This document shows positions 16,045 through 25,900 of a DNA stretch of 64,000 bases, in pieces (the stretch's first letter is position 1; every line of letters begins with the position of its first letter). The stretch is from Soonwooa sp023440705 (GTDB lineage: Bacteria > Bacteroidota > Bacteroidia > Flavobacteriales > Weeksellaceae), in contig JAEXRP010000024.1 in the NCBI GenBank assembly GCA_023440705.1, forward strand, positions 3,890 through 67,889, read 5' to 3'. A model generated the notes under the pieces. It worked only from the letters and a program-made list of their open reading frames with translations, did not search any database and had not been told where the DNA came from. A program made the position numbers and the translations under genes.

Positions 16045-16052
16045 TAACTTTG
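16045..16052 (+). promoter_or_regulatory. queG promoter -7 box (TAACTTTG) next to the start codon
   Basis: TAACTTTG fits TANNTTTG exactly and ends only 5 nt before the GTG start at 16058. Transcription starting 4-9 nt after such a box would begin at or next to the start codon, which suggests a leaderless mRNA. No clear TTG lies at the right distance upstream. Confidence 0.55.
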
Positions 16053-16057
16053 CAATC

Positions 16058-16984
16058 GTGAATTCATCCGAAAAACTGACGAGATTAATTAAAGATAAAG
16101 CCAAGAGTTTTGGCTTTCAGTCTTGTGGTATTTCAAAGTCAGAATTTTTGGAAGAAGAAGCGCCAAAGTTGGAAGCTTGGCTAAAAAATAATTTCCATGG
16201 CGAGATGAAGTATATGGAGAATTATTTTGACAAACGGCTCGATCCGCGCTTGTTAGTTGAAGGTTCTCGATCTGTTATTTCGCTTAGTTACAACTATTTT
16301 CCGAAGCAAGATTTATTTAAAGATAAGTTACAGAAAATTTCCAAATATGCTTATGGTGAAGATTATCATGAAGTTATAAAAGATATTTTGCGTGAAATGA
16401 TTTCGGAGCTTCAAGACGAAATTGGAGAATTTAGTTTTCGTGTTTTTGTTGATTCGGCGCCAGTTCTAGAGCGTGCTTGGGCTAAAAAATCCGGTATTGG
16501 TTGGGTTGGTAAAAACGCGAATATCATCACAAAACAAAGTGGTTCTTTCTTTTTTTTGGCGGAGATTATTTGCGATTTAGATTTAGAGTATGATCATGCA
16601 ACAACCGATCATTGTGGGACTTGTAGAAAATGCATCGATGCTTGTCCAACGGATGCGATTGTCAGTGATAAGCTAATTGACGGCTCCAAATGTATTTCGT
16701 ACGCAACAATAGAATTAAAGGAAGAAATTCCAGATTCTTTTAAAAATAAAATGGAAAATTGGATGTTCGGTTGCGATATTTGTCAAGATGTTTGCCCTTG
16801 GAATCGCTTTTCGGCACCGACATTAGAAGAGAAATTCCACCCGAATGAAGCCTTGCAAAACTTCACCAAAACGGAGTGGAAAGAAATGACCCAAGAGATT
16901 TTTTCTTCGGTTTTCAGAAAGTCACCAGTTAAAAGAACCAAATTTGCTGGTCTTAAGCGCAATTTGGATTTCCTGTCAGATTAA
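16058..16984 (+). CDS. queG: Epoxyqueuosine reductase
   Basis: Carries out the last step of queuosine synthesis, reducing epoxyqueuosine in tRNA with cobalamin and two [4Fe-4S] clusters. The 308 residues contain the two cluster motifs CGTCRKCIDACP and CDICQDVCPW, and the family start LIKDKAKSFGFQSCGISKS and the middle VFVDSAPVLERAWAKKSG. The GTG at 16058 is chosen because it gives the usual N-terminus and follows a -7 box; no ATG occurs nearby in frame. It lies alone. Length fits the short QueG type without a HEAT-repeat extension. Confidence 0.95.
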   Translation: MNSSEKLTRLIKDKAKSFGFQSCGISKSEFLEEEAPKLEAWLKNNFHGEMKYMENYFDKRLDPRLLVEGSRSVISLSYNYFPKQDLFKDKLQKISKYAYGEDYHEVIKDILREMISELQDEIGEFSFRVFVDSAPVLERAWAKKSGIGWVGKNANIITKQSGSFFFLAEIICDLDLEYDHATTDHCGTCRKCIDACPTDAIVSDKLIDGSKCISYATIELKEEIPDSFKNKMENWMFGCDICQDVCPWNRFSAPTLEEKFHPNEALQNFTKTEWKEMTQEIFSSVFRKSPVKRTKFAGLKRNLDFLSD

Positions 16985-17187
16985 TATTTTTTCTGGAATC
17001 TTTTTGGTGCTACTTTTACTCGGAATTTGAATCGACGGTTGTTTTTCTGATTTTTTTGCATAAATATTTGCTTGATTGGTTTCCTAAATTTAATCAAAAG
17101 CTTTTAATATCAGTTAATTCCGATGTTAAATTTTTGTTTCAATCATCTTAAATTTTATCCTATATTTAATTTTTAATTTAATAATTG

Positions 17188-17865
17188 ATGAAAAAAGTAC
17201 TTTTCAGTATTCTAAAGATGATAGGCATTATTATCGGAATCGTTTTGTTGTATGTAATTGTTGCGTATTTTCTACCGATGATTCCTGTTAAAGCCGAACA
17301 AACCAACGATCCCAAAACCATAGAAGCATATATTTTGACCAACGGTGTACACACCGATATCGTGGTGCCAACCAAAACAGAACAGATGGATTGGAGCACC
17401 AAAATTTTATATGCCAATACCAAAGGAAAGCAAACAGATTTCAAATACACCTCATTTGGTTGGGGAGACAAGGGCTTTTATTTGGACACGCCGACTTGGG
17501 CGGATCTCAAATTTTCAACTGCTTTTAATGCTGCATTTTGGTTGAGTGACTCGGCGATGCATGTCACTTTTTATAAGCAAATGAAAGAAGGCGACGACTG
17601 CAAAAAAATAATGTTGACCGAAAAGCAATATCAAAATCTTATTAAGTTTATTGACGCGCGATTTGATCATGATGCTAACGGAGATTATGTCTTGATTCCG
17701 ACAGATGCAGTTTATGGAAATAATGATGCGTTCTACGATGCAAAAGGCAGTTACAGCTTTTTGTACACTTGCAATACGTGGGCAAATAATGCGCTAAAAG
17801 CTGCTGGACAAAAGGCTGCAATTTGGTCGCCATCAGATTTCGGAATTTTCCAACATTATAAATAG
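17188..17865 (+). CDS. DUF2459 (TIGR02117) family protein
   Basis: A 225-residue protein with one N-terminal membrane helix (LFSILKMIGIIIGIVLLYVI) and an outer domain. The ATG at 17188 is preferred to the in-frame TTG just before it. Family features: ILTNGVHTDIVVP, TSFGWGDKGFYLDTPTWAD, AMHVTFYKQM and YTCNTWANNALKAAG, the last with a conserved Cys-Asn-Thr-Trp near the C-terminus. The Cys/His arrangement recalls NlpC/P60-like or urease-associated peptidases, but activity is not established. One base separates it from the L,D-transpeptidase-like gene, which makes a cell-wall role plausible (inference). Confidence 0.85.
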   Translation: MKKVLFSILKMIGIIIGIVLLYVIVAYFLPMIPVKAEQTNDPKTIEAYILTNGVHTDIVVPTKTEQMDWSTKILYANTKGKQTDFKYTSFGWGDKGFYLDTPTWADLKFSTAFNAAFWLSDSAMHVTFYKQMKEGDDCKKIMLTEKQYQNLIKFIDARFDHDANGDYVLIPTDAVYGNNDAFYDAKGSYSFLYTCNTWANNALKAAGQKAAIWSPSDFGIFQHYK

Positions 17866-17866
17866 A

Positions 17867-18517
17867 ATGAGGACACTCTGTTTCGTATTTTTATTGGTGT
17901 CATTTTTTAGCTGTTCAAAAGAAATTTTAGAACAAAAAAAATTGATGATTACGGACGAAACTTCCATTAAACAAGAGAAACCAGAACTCGATTTAGAAAA
18001 AACAAAACTAAAAGCCGACGAAGCTTTAGCTTTTTGTAAAGCGCAAAATTTTAATACAGATTTTTGCATTCTTATTGACATGAGCTTGCATTCCGGAGTC
18101 AAACGATTCCTCGTTTATGATTTCAAAAAGCAAGAGATAACCAACAAATATCTTGTCGGTCATGGCTGTGGCGATGCATCTTGGAGTGCCGACGAAACCA
18201 AAGATAATCCCACATTCAGCAATGTTGAGGACAGCCATCGTTCATCGTTGGGCAAGTACAAATTGGGCGCTCGCGGTTACAGTAATTGGGGCGTCAACAC
18301 CAAATATTTAATGCATGGTTTGGAAGATTCCAACAGCAATGCGGTCAAACGAATTATCGTGTTCCATTCGTGGGAGAAGATGAGCGACGAAGAGGTTTTT
18401 CCGAAAGGTTCGCCCGAAGGTTGGGGCTGCCCAACGATTTCTAACAACGCATTTCGCGAAATCGATCCACAACTTAAAGCTTCCAAAAAGCCTGTTCTCA
18501 TGTGGATTTACAATTAG
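17867..18517 (+). CDS. Murein L,D-transpeptidase-like lipoprotein (YkuD_2 type)
   Basis: A 216-residue lipoprotein with lipobox LVSFFSCSKE (Cys16). The catalytic domain (about 65-216) resembles the YkuD_2 family: FCILIDMSLHSGVKRFLVYD, LVGHGCGD, YLMHGLE, IVFHSWEKMSDE and the active-site segment GSPEGWGCPTIS with the presumed nucleophilic Cys. In this family the Cys motif replaces the usual SHGC of YkuD. It would cross-link or trim peptidoglycan peptides, or anchor lipoproteins, in the periplasm. It is in an operon with the DUF2459 gene, 1 nt apart. Confidence 0.85.
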   Translation: MRTLCFVFLLVSFFSCSKEILEQKKLMITDETSIKQEKPELDLEKTKLKADEALAFCKAQNFNTDFCILIDMSLHSGVKRFLVYDFKKQEITNKYLVGHGCGDASWSADETKDNPTFSNVEDSHRSSLGKYKLGARGYSNWGVNTKYLMHGLEDSNSNAVKRIIVFHSWEKMSDEEVFPKGSPEGWGCPTISNNAFREIDPQLKASKKPVLMWIYN

Positions 18518-18831
18518 TTTAATTTTTATTTTGGCGGACAATTCGGGCTATTCAGGGGTTTCGTCTTCAGAAAGCCAAAGCTTTTCCAATGCCTTTTCTT
18601 CAGACCGCTCCTTTCAGTCGCGCCCTTACTATCCCGGCCGCGATTTCGGATTTGTTGAGGATTTTGTTTTTTTAGTTTTATTTCCATCGAAAAGCTCATT
18701 TTTTCTAACCAAAAAGATGATAAAATTCACTAAATTTGCATCTTGTAAAATACAGCGACAAGAGTCGAGAGCCAAGAACCAAGTTAAAAAACTTTAAACC
18801 TAAAACTCAAAACTCCAAAACTTGAATAAAT
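18518..18831. other. Intergenic region before alaS with GC-rich segment and heptad-like repeats
   Basis: 314 bp without a credible gene. From about 18536 to 18655 the DNA is unusually GC-rich (TCGGGCTATTC, CAGTCGCGCCC, TATCCCGGCCGC) next to AT-rich surroundings. A frame of 88 codons across it (18531-18797) lacks any recognisable protein feature and spans compositionally unlike DNA, so it is not called. TAAATTTG at 18731-18738 matches the -7 consensus for alaS. From about 18796 there are imperfect 7-bp repeats (AAACCTA AAACTCA AAACTCC) up to the alaS start. Confidence 0.6.
18731..18738 (+). promoter_or_regulatory. Putative alaS -7 box (TAAATTTG)
   Basis: Exact match to TANNTTTG, 93 nt before the alaS ATG. 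No clear TTG at the -33 distance, so moderate support only. Confidence 0.4.
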
Positions 18832-21435
18832 ATGACTTCACAAGAAATACGCCAGCAATTTTTAGACTTTTTCAAAAGCAAAGAGCACCTTATTGTGCCT
18901 TCTGCGCCAATTGTTTTGAAAGATGATCCTACTTTGATGTTCTCCAATTCGGGGATGACGCAGTTTAAAGATTATTTTTTAGGTTACAAAGATCCAAAAG
19001 CCCCAAGAATTGCCGACACGCAAAAATGTTTAAGAGTTTCTGGAAAGCACAACGATTTAGACGATGTTGGTCGTGATACGTATCACCACACGATGTTCGA
19101 AATGTTGGGTAACTGGTCTTTTGGCGATTATTTCAAGAAAGAAGCCATCGATTGGGCTTGGGAATTATTGACGAAAGTGTACGGAATTCCAAAGGAAAAT
19201 CTTTATGTAACTATTTTTGAAGGTGATGCTTCCGAAAATTTGGATAGAGATACAGAAGCTTACGATTTTTGGAAATCACATATCGACGAAAGTCGCATTA
19301 TCAACGGAAACAAAAAAGATAATTTCTGGGAAATGGGTGCAAGTGGACCTTGTGGACCATGTTCGGAAATCCATGTGGATTTAAGAACTGCTGAGGAAAA
19401 GGCAAAAGTTTCTGGTCTTGAATTGGTGAACAACGACCATCCGCAAGTTGTGGAAATTTGGAATCTCGTTTTCATGCAATACAACCGTAAAGCAGACGGA
19501 AGTTTAGAAAATCTTCCTGCAAAACACATCGATACTGGAATGGGCTTCGAGCGTCTTTGTATGGCTTTACAACACAAAGAATCAAATTATGACACTGATG
19601 TTTTCACACCTTTAATTGCAAAGGTTGAAGAACTTTCAGGAAAAAAATATACTGGAATTTTAACGGACGAAAAAGACATCGCAATCCGTGTTGTTGTGGA
19701 TCATATTCGTGCGGTTTCGTTTGCGATTGCCGATGGACAGCTACCTTCTAATAACGGAGCAGGTTATGTTATCCGTAGAATTTTGAGAAGAGGAATTTCT
19801 TATGCTTATCGTTTTTTAGGCATGAAAGAAGCTTTCCTTTATCAATTGGTTGATGTTCTTAAAAACCAAATGGGTGCAACTTTCCCAGAAATCGTGAAAC
19901 AAGAAACTTTGGTGACGGAAGTGATTAAAGAAGAAGAAATTTCTTTCTTAAGAACAATTGAAAATGGTTTGGTAAGAGTTCAGAAATTAATTGAGCAAAC
20001 GATTTCAAAAGGAGAAAAAGTGCTTCCAAGTGAAGAAGTTTTTGAATTGTATGATACTTACGGTTTTCCAGATGATTTAACGAGAATTATCGCAGAAGAA
20101 AAAGGCTTAACCATTGATGAAGCAGGTTTCGAAGCTGAATTACAAAAGCAAAAACAACGTTCTAAAAAAGATTCAGCAGCAAAAGTTTACGACTGGGTTG
20201 TTTTAGAAGAAAAGCCAGAATCGTTTGTTGGTTACGACAAAACGGAAAACGAAGTTGTCATCACGCGTTACAGAAAAATCGAAAATAAAGACGGTGAGTT
20301 TTATCAAATCGTTTTAGATAATACGCCTTTCTATCCAGAAGGAGGTGGACAAGTTGGTGATAAAGGAAGTTTGGAAAATGCAGTTGAAAACATCGAAGTT
20401 TTAGAAACTAAAAAAGAAAATAATTTAATTATTTCTTTGATTAAAGAACTTCCAAAAGATGTTTCTGCGGTTTTCTATGCTAAAGTAAATTCGGCTGACA
20501 GAAGAAATTCTCAAGGGAATCACTCGGGAACGCACTTGTTGCACGAAGCTTTGAGAGAGGTTTTGGGCACGCATGTTGAGCAAAAAGGTTCTTATGTTGG
20601 TCCAGATTATTTACGTTTCGACTTTTCGCATTTCAGTAAAATGAATGAAGAAGAATTGGCTTTGGTTGAGGAAAAAGTAAATGCTAAAATCAAGGAAAAT
20701 ATTGCGTTACAAGAATTCAGAAATATTCCGATTCAGGAAGCTTTGGATAAAGGTGCAATGGCTTTATTTGGTGAAAAATATGGTGATAATGTTAGAATGA
20801 TTCAGTTTGGAAGTTCGAAAGAACTTTGTGGTGGAACGCACGTAAAATCAACTGGCGAAATCGGACAGTTTAAATTGGTTTCTGAAGCTTCTGCAGCAGC
20901 TGGAATTAGAAGAATTGAAGCGATTTCTGGCGATAAAGCTCAAGAATATTATCAATCTTTAGAAAATCAAATTTCTGAGCTTTCTCAATTGTTGAAATCA
21001 AAAGATGTTTTGAAATCTGTTGAGAAATTAATGGAAGAAAATCACCTTTTAAAAGTTGAGTTAGACGCTTTCAAAAAAGAAAAAGCAAAAGGCGAGATTT
21101 CTGATTGGAAAAATGCTTACGAACAAAAAGGCGACAAACAACTTTTAGTTAAGAAAACCTCATTGGACGCAGCTTCTGTAAAAGACATCGTTTTCGAGTT
21201 AAAGCGTGAAATTCCAAATTCGGTAACGATTATCCTTTCGGATGCGGATGGAAAACCAATGATTACGGTTGGTGTTTCAGCAGATTTGGAAAAAACGTAC
21301 CAAGCTGGTGCAATCGTAAAAGATTTAGCTAAAGAAATTCAAGGCGGCGGCGGCGGAAATCCAGGTTTTGCAACTGCTGGAGGTAAAAATTTGGATGGAT
21401 TGGAAAATGCTTATCAGAAGGCTTTAGAATTGTAA
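18832..21435 (+). CDS. alaS: Alanyl-tRNA synthetase
   Basis: Charges tRNA-Ala in the cytoplasm. The 867 residues carry the full domain set: the class II aminoacylation domain (start TSQEIRQQFLDFFKSKEH, MFSNSGMTQFKDYFLG, HNDLDDVGRDTYHHTMFE), the tRNA-recognition helices, the editing domain with its zinc-binding HSGTHLLH (about residue 566) and CGGTH (about residue 666), and the C-terminal C-Ala domain ending in the Gly-rich GGGGNPGFATAGG. All key motifs are intact. It is monocistronic, ending in a strong terminator, and convergent with the repeat-protein operon at 21774-26438. Confidence 0.98.
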   Translation: MTSQEIRQQFLDFFKSKEHLIVPSAPIVLKDDPTLMFSNSGMTQFKDYFLGYKDPKAPRIADTQKCLRVSGKHNDLDDVGRDTYHHTMFEMLGNWSFGDYFKKEAIDWAWELLTKVYGIPKENLYVTIFEGDASENLDRDTEAYDFWKSHIDESRIINGNKKDNFWEMGASGPCGPCSEIHVDLRTAEEKAKVSGLELVNNDHPQVVEIWNLVFMQYNRKADGSLENLPAKHIDTGMGFERLCMALQHKESNYDTDVFTPLIAKVEELSGKKYTGILTDEKDIAIRVVVDHIRAVSFAIADGQLPSNNGAGYVIRRILRRGISYAYRFLGMKEAFLYQLVDVLKNQMGATFPEIVKQETLVTEVIKEEEISFLRTIENGLVRVQKLIEQTISKGEKVLPSEEVFELYDTYGFPDDLTRIIAEEKGLTIDEAGFEAELQKQKQRSKKDSAAKVYDWVVLEEKPESFVGYDKTENEVVITRYRKIENKDGEFYQIVLDNTPFYPEGGGQVGDKGSLENAVENIEVLETKKENNLIISLIKELPKDVSAVFYAKVNSADRRNSQGNHSGTHLLHEALREVLGTHVEQKGSYVGPDYLRFDFSHFSKMNEEELALVEEKVNAKIKENIALQEFRNIPIQEALDKGAMALFGEKYGDNVRMIQFGSSKELCGGTHVKSTGEIGQFKLVSEASAAAGIRRIEAISGDKAQEYYQSLENQISELSQLLKSKDVLKSVEKLMEENHLLKVELDAFKKEKAKGEISDWKNAYEQKGDKQLLVKKTSLDAASVKDIVFELKREIPNSVTIILSDADGKPMITVGVSADLEKTYQAGAIVKDLAKEIQGGGGGNPGFATAGGKNLDGLENAYQKALEL

Positions 21436-21464
21436 GATTGTCTAAAAGCTTATTAAAAATAAAG

Positions 21465-21500
21465 AATCGGGAGCAACAAAGTTGCTCCCGATTTTGCTTT
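21465..21500 (+). terminator. Rho-independent terminator after alaS
   Basis: AATCGGGAGCAAC-AAA-GTTGCTCCCGATT, a perfect 13-bp stem, followed by TTGCTTTT; 30 bp past the stop. Confidence 0.92.
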
Positions 21501-21569
21501 TCAGCGAACTGAAAAAAGGTTAAATATATTGATGGTTTTTAGCGTTTTTTAATTTTAAGAAAAGAAAAA

Positions 21570-21747
21570 GTAACAGATCATTCGACTTCCAAAAGAAAAC
21601 GATAAAGCAAGTAGAAGTTTTCCAGTGAATTTGATTTTAAAAGTCATTTGTAAGTTGGATTGAAATACTGAAATCTATGTTAAAATCGCGTGTTCAAAGG
21701 CAGACATAGAGATTTTACAAATGAAAATTATTGTCGAATGATTGTTA
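21570..21747. repeat. Nested imperfect palindrome of about 180 bp
   Basis: Three pairs of inverted segments are correctly nested. Outer: GTAACAGATCATTCGAC (21570-21586) with GTCGAATGATTGTTAC (21733-21747). Middle: CATTTGTAA (21645-21653) with TTACAAATG (21715-21723). Inner: AATCTATGT (21672-21680) with ACATAGAGATT (21704-21714). The block lies between convergent alaS and the repeat-protein operon, 26 bp past the latter's last stop. It could be a non-coding structured RNA, a 3' end structure or a small palindromic mobile element. The rest of this intergenic region holds only the alaS terminator. Confidence 0.55.
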
Positions 21748-21773
21748 CAGTTTCCTTTTTCAAACAATACAAA

Positions 21774-22940
21774 TCATCTACCTGCTTTTTTGTTATCTGT
21801 GCCAATTCGGTATGGGAAGTAGTTAACCACTTTATCCATAAGATTATTCATTAGTTTGTCAGTTTCATCGATTAGAGAATATTTAGAACCAGCATTCTCG
21901 TCCAATTTCCAAACCCAATCCCCAGAAGTACCGTCGAATAAGGTGATTTTAATGATACCTGATTTACTTTCTTTGTTGTTCATTTTTTGTACATAATCGC
22001 CAGCGATAACAGCGTCAACACCTAATGCTTTCGCAATTTCTTCTTTGCTCGTTGTATAAAGCGTCGACATAATGCCGCTATTTTTTAGTTTAAGATTAGT
22101 TGTGCTAATGTCTTGAAATTCAATAGAATAGTTGTTTTGGTTTCTTAGCAAAAATTTATAAAGACTTTCTTGTACTTTTTCTTCTATTTCTTTTTCGTTA
22201 CGCACACGTTCTTTTTTACTGGTAATTTGTTTTTTATTTTCCCCTTCTATGTCTACAGAAAAAGGAATAATTGCTACTGTCTTATGTGTTGTAATATAAT
22301 CGTCATAACGCTTTGAAAGGAAAATATTTTTGTTTTTCGATTTATCCAAACTCGTTTGAAGATCAGTACTTTTTTGGAATAATTTTCCTGAAGTAAAAGG
22401 ATCAGTACCAATAATTCCATTAGTTGCAGCGCCCAAAATCATACTTCCAAGACCAGGTTTTTTCTTTTCTTCAGTTGCTTTTGTCGTAACTGTACCAGTC
22501 GACTCAACCATCATATTACCTAGATTAGCTGTAGAACCTGCGATTTGGCTAATTGTTTTTGGTTTTTTAACCAAGCTATTAATTAAAGCTGGATTGCTAT
22601 TTAAAGTATTGACAATACTTGGATTAAGACTAAGTGCTAAAACAACATCTTCATTTTTAGTCAACAATTTTAAAAAATCTGGACTTGCATTAATTGTATT
22701 GATTATGTTAGGATTAGCAGTTATTAAATTTAGAACTTGAGGTTCGTCAACGACTGCATCCAATAGTTTTTCATTCATGTTTAATGAATTGATTAACTGT
22801 GGATTAGCGTTAATTGCATTAAGGATTTGTGGATTTTTCTTAATAGCTTTGGTAACAGCCTTTGTCGGAGGCATCGCCATTTGGGCATTAACTTGTGACG
22901 CTGCTACAAGGAGAAGCGCAGAAAGTAAAATTTTTTTCAT
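21774..22940 (-). CDS. Secreted protein: ten decapeptide repeats plus TolB/CsgG-like domain
   Basis: A 388-residue secreted protein (signal peptide to about residue 20, VNAQ). Residues 36-135 are ten uninterrupted 10-residue units of the form NPxllNxlna (NPQILNAINA, NPQLINSLNM, NPNIINTINA, NPSIVNTLNS, NPALINSLVK). A linker follows, then a mixed alpha/beta domain (about 218-380) with TVAIIPFSVDIEG, EVQESLYKFLL-like helix, IAKALGVDAVIAGDYV and a closing strand and helix ending NYFPYRIG. This strand-helix-strand-VDAVI pattern resembles the TolB-N/CsgG/LpoB-type fold of the envelope. It is 18 bp downstream of the large repeat gene and appears to be in its operon. I recognise no named family. Confidence 0.75.
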   Translation of the reverse strand: MKKILLSALLLVAASQVNAQMAMPPTKAVTKAIKKNPQILNAINANPQLINSLNMNEKLLDAVVDEPQVLNLITANPNIINTINASPDFLKLLTKNEDVVLALSLNPSIVNTLNSNPALINSLVKKPKTISQIAGSTANLGNMMVESTGTVTTKATEEKKKPGLGSMILGAATNGIIGTDPFTSGKLFQKSTDLQTSLDKSKNKNIFLSKRYDDYITTHKTVAIIPFSVDIEGENKKQITSKKERVRNEKEIEEKVQESLYKFLLRNQNNYSIEFQDISTTNLKLKNSGIMSTLYTTSKEEIAKALGVDAVIAGDYVQKMNNKESKSGIIKITLFDGTSGDWVWKLDENAGSKYSLIDETDKLMNNLMDKVVNYFPYRIGTDNKKAGR

Positions 22941-22958
22941 GATGTTAAGATTTGTTTG

Positions 22959-25900
22959 TTAGTTATTGTTGAAATAAGGGAAATTCTTGTTGAGTCTCTT
23001 GATAACATTGACTACTGTTTTTGACATGTCATAAATTCTGGTTTTAGAATTCTCGTTGATGTATTGCCAAAGCACTTTGTCGCTATCTTTTCCGAAGACG
23101 TTAATGGTAAATTTTGATTTGTCTTTCGGATCTAATGTTGGATCAAGGATAGAAGCCGTCGTTTGCGAAAATGTTTTTTCACGGAGGCTTACCGTATCAT
23201 ATTTGTGAGATAATGCATCTTTTCCAAAATCAAAGAATTGTAAATCGATCATGTCATTTAATAACATTTGGTTGATTTTAGAATTCACGATAACTTCGGC
23301 AACGGTTTTTTGTTCTTGCGTTAATCCTTTAGAAATTTGTGCAAACAAGTTTTTATCAATGCCTAAATTGTCATTAGCATAACTTGCCATAATCTCCTGA
23401 TGATCACCTTTTACAATACCATTAAGGACTTCTTTGGTATCAGATAATCTGTACGCAAGCACTTCCAATTCTTCTGGTGTTTTATTAAGAATTGTAAAAT
23501 CTTCGTCGGCTGCAATACCTAATAATTGATTAATTTTTGAACGGTTTTCAATTAAAATATTTGCTGTGGCTTCGTCATTACCAAGAAGATTTGCGAGTTG
23601 GATTTTATCACCTTTTAGAAGAGACAAAATACCTTCTTTATTATTAAGTAACAAGTCCGAAGCTTTGGAAATAGCATTGTCGTTAAGCCCTGTTTTTAGC
23701 CCTGAAAACCAAACTTTAAGTGTTCCTGACGGCGAATTGTCATTAAGTAAATCGCCTAACAAAGTTGTAGAACTGCCGATAATCTGCGCAAATTGTCCAA
23801 TCTGGCTGAAGTTAAGTTCTGTACCAAAAAGACTTCTGTTTTGCTGTAATAAACCAGTGATAATATTTTGAATATTTCCACTGTTGATATTGCTGATGAA
23901 ATCCTTGTTATTACTGATAAATAGACCAAGTTGCTGGATGTCGATACCTTCTAATTTGTTTCCGAAAAGTTGAGTTCCGTTTTGTGTAAGATTATTAATA
24001 ATTGATTCTTGATCAAGATCTATTAAACTGCTGATGTTGTTTTTATCCGTTAATATTGAAGCATATTTTTGTACGCCATCTGTCGACAATTTGTTACCGA
24101 TAATTTGACTGCTATTCGCTAGTGCCATATTCACCAATTCAGAATAATCACCTTTGATGATACCTCCCAAATGGTCTTTATTTTTTAAAATTAAATTGGT
24201 ATAAAATGACGTTGACTCGTCTCCGAAACTACCTACCAATCGCCCAACATTATTACCCAAAGCTTCTTGCCAAGCATTCGACGTATCTCCAGATGCTAGC
24301 TTACCGATAAGCTCTTGGTTGTCAATTAAAATATTTCCGAATTCGCCCAACTGGTTTTTGTCCAATACAGTTCCTAAAAGATTGGCGTCTTTGCTAAGTA
24401 AGGATGTCATCATACTTTTAGCATCGCCATTCATTGCATTTCGTAAAAAGTCTTTGTTGTTGCCAAGTAGTTTTGCAAATTTCTGAATATCAACATTTTG
24501 TATTTGATCTCCGAAAATTTTCAAACCATTTTCTGTCAAATTAGTTACAATCATTTGCGTATCACCAGATAAAAGTCCGGTAATAGCTTCTTTGTTTGTA
24601 AGAAGAGAAGCGTAATTTTTTGCTTCTTCCGATGGTAAAATTTCGCCAATTAAAGAAGCATTGTTACTTAGTAAATCACTTGTGAGAGAAGAAAAATCAC
24701 CACTAACAGCTTTCGCAAAAAGATCTTTATTTTTTAAAATTAAATCTGTGTAAAAATTAGAAGAAGTGGTCGGTACCATTCCTGATATGGTAGAAATGTT
24801 CTTGCTTAACATATCTTGCAAAAGATTAGAAGTATCGCCAGAAGCTAGTTTGACAATAATATCAGAATTGTTACTTAGGATTTCTCCAAATTTTCCCAAT
24901 TGTGCTGCGTCTAGTGCTGTCCCAAGAATATTACTGTCTTTACTTAATAAAGAATTCAGCATTTTTTTTGGGTCACCATCGATAGTACTTTGGATAAATT
25001 CTCTATTATTTGCAATGAGTTTTGCAAATTTTTGTACATCCGCATTTCCTATTTGATCTCCGAAAAGTTGTGCTCCACTTTGTGTTAAAGTCGAAATAAT
25101 AGATTGCGTATTACCAGACAATAAGCCTTTAACAGCTTCTTTATTGGTTAGTAAGGCTGCATATTTTTGAGCTTCACCCAGAGGAAGTTTTTCACCAATT
25201 AAAGAAATATTATTAACTAATAAATCTGTTGTCAACGCTGTGAAATCACCCTTCAATGCTTTACCAACTAGTTCTTTATTATTCAAAATTAAATTAGAAT
25301 AAAAAGACGCATTATTACCGCCAATCATGTTGGTTACATGACCGATATTTTTGTCAAGAACATCATTTAACAAATTGCTAGTGTCACCCGTCGCTAACTT
25401 TGCAATAATACTTGCATTGTTGCTAAGAGCTGTCGTCAAAAACGAATTTTGTTCACCTGCATATTTGCTCGTAATACTCGTTACATTACTTGAGATAATA
25501 TCGAACATAATCCCTTTCGTATTGCCGTCAATTACGTTTTGTACAACCTTAGTGTTGTTTTGTATCAATTTGACAACTTGTGGATTAAGGTTAAGTTCGC
25601 TGCCTAATAAATTGGCGTTATTGGAAACCAAATCACTAAATAAATTTGAAGTATCGCCTTTTGTAAGTTTAGTTATCGTTTTTGAATTTTTTGCTGCAAT
25701 TTCTGCTACTTTTTGCCAATTACCTTCGGGAAGAAGAGATCCTGCAATCGAGGTAATTGCGGCAATATCTCCAGATTTTAATTTTTGATAAAACTCACCA
25801 GGCTTTGTAATAGCATCTATTAAAGCATTTGGATTTTTTATAAACTTAAGCGCTTGTATCCCAGGAATATTTCCTTTAAGTTGAGATATTGCTAAATCAC

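Noticed and set aside
18531..18797. 88-codon frame starting near a GC-rich segment upstream of alaS
   Set aside because: Ser-rich and low complexity, no ribosome-binding context, spans DNA of two different compositions and overlaps a -7 box; looks like chance open DNA.
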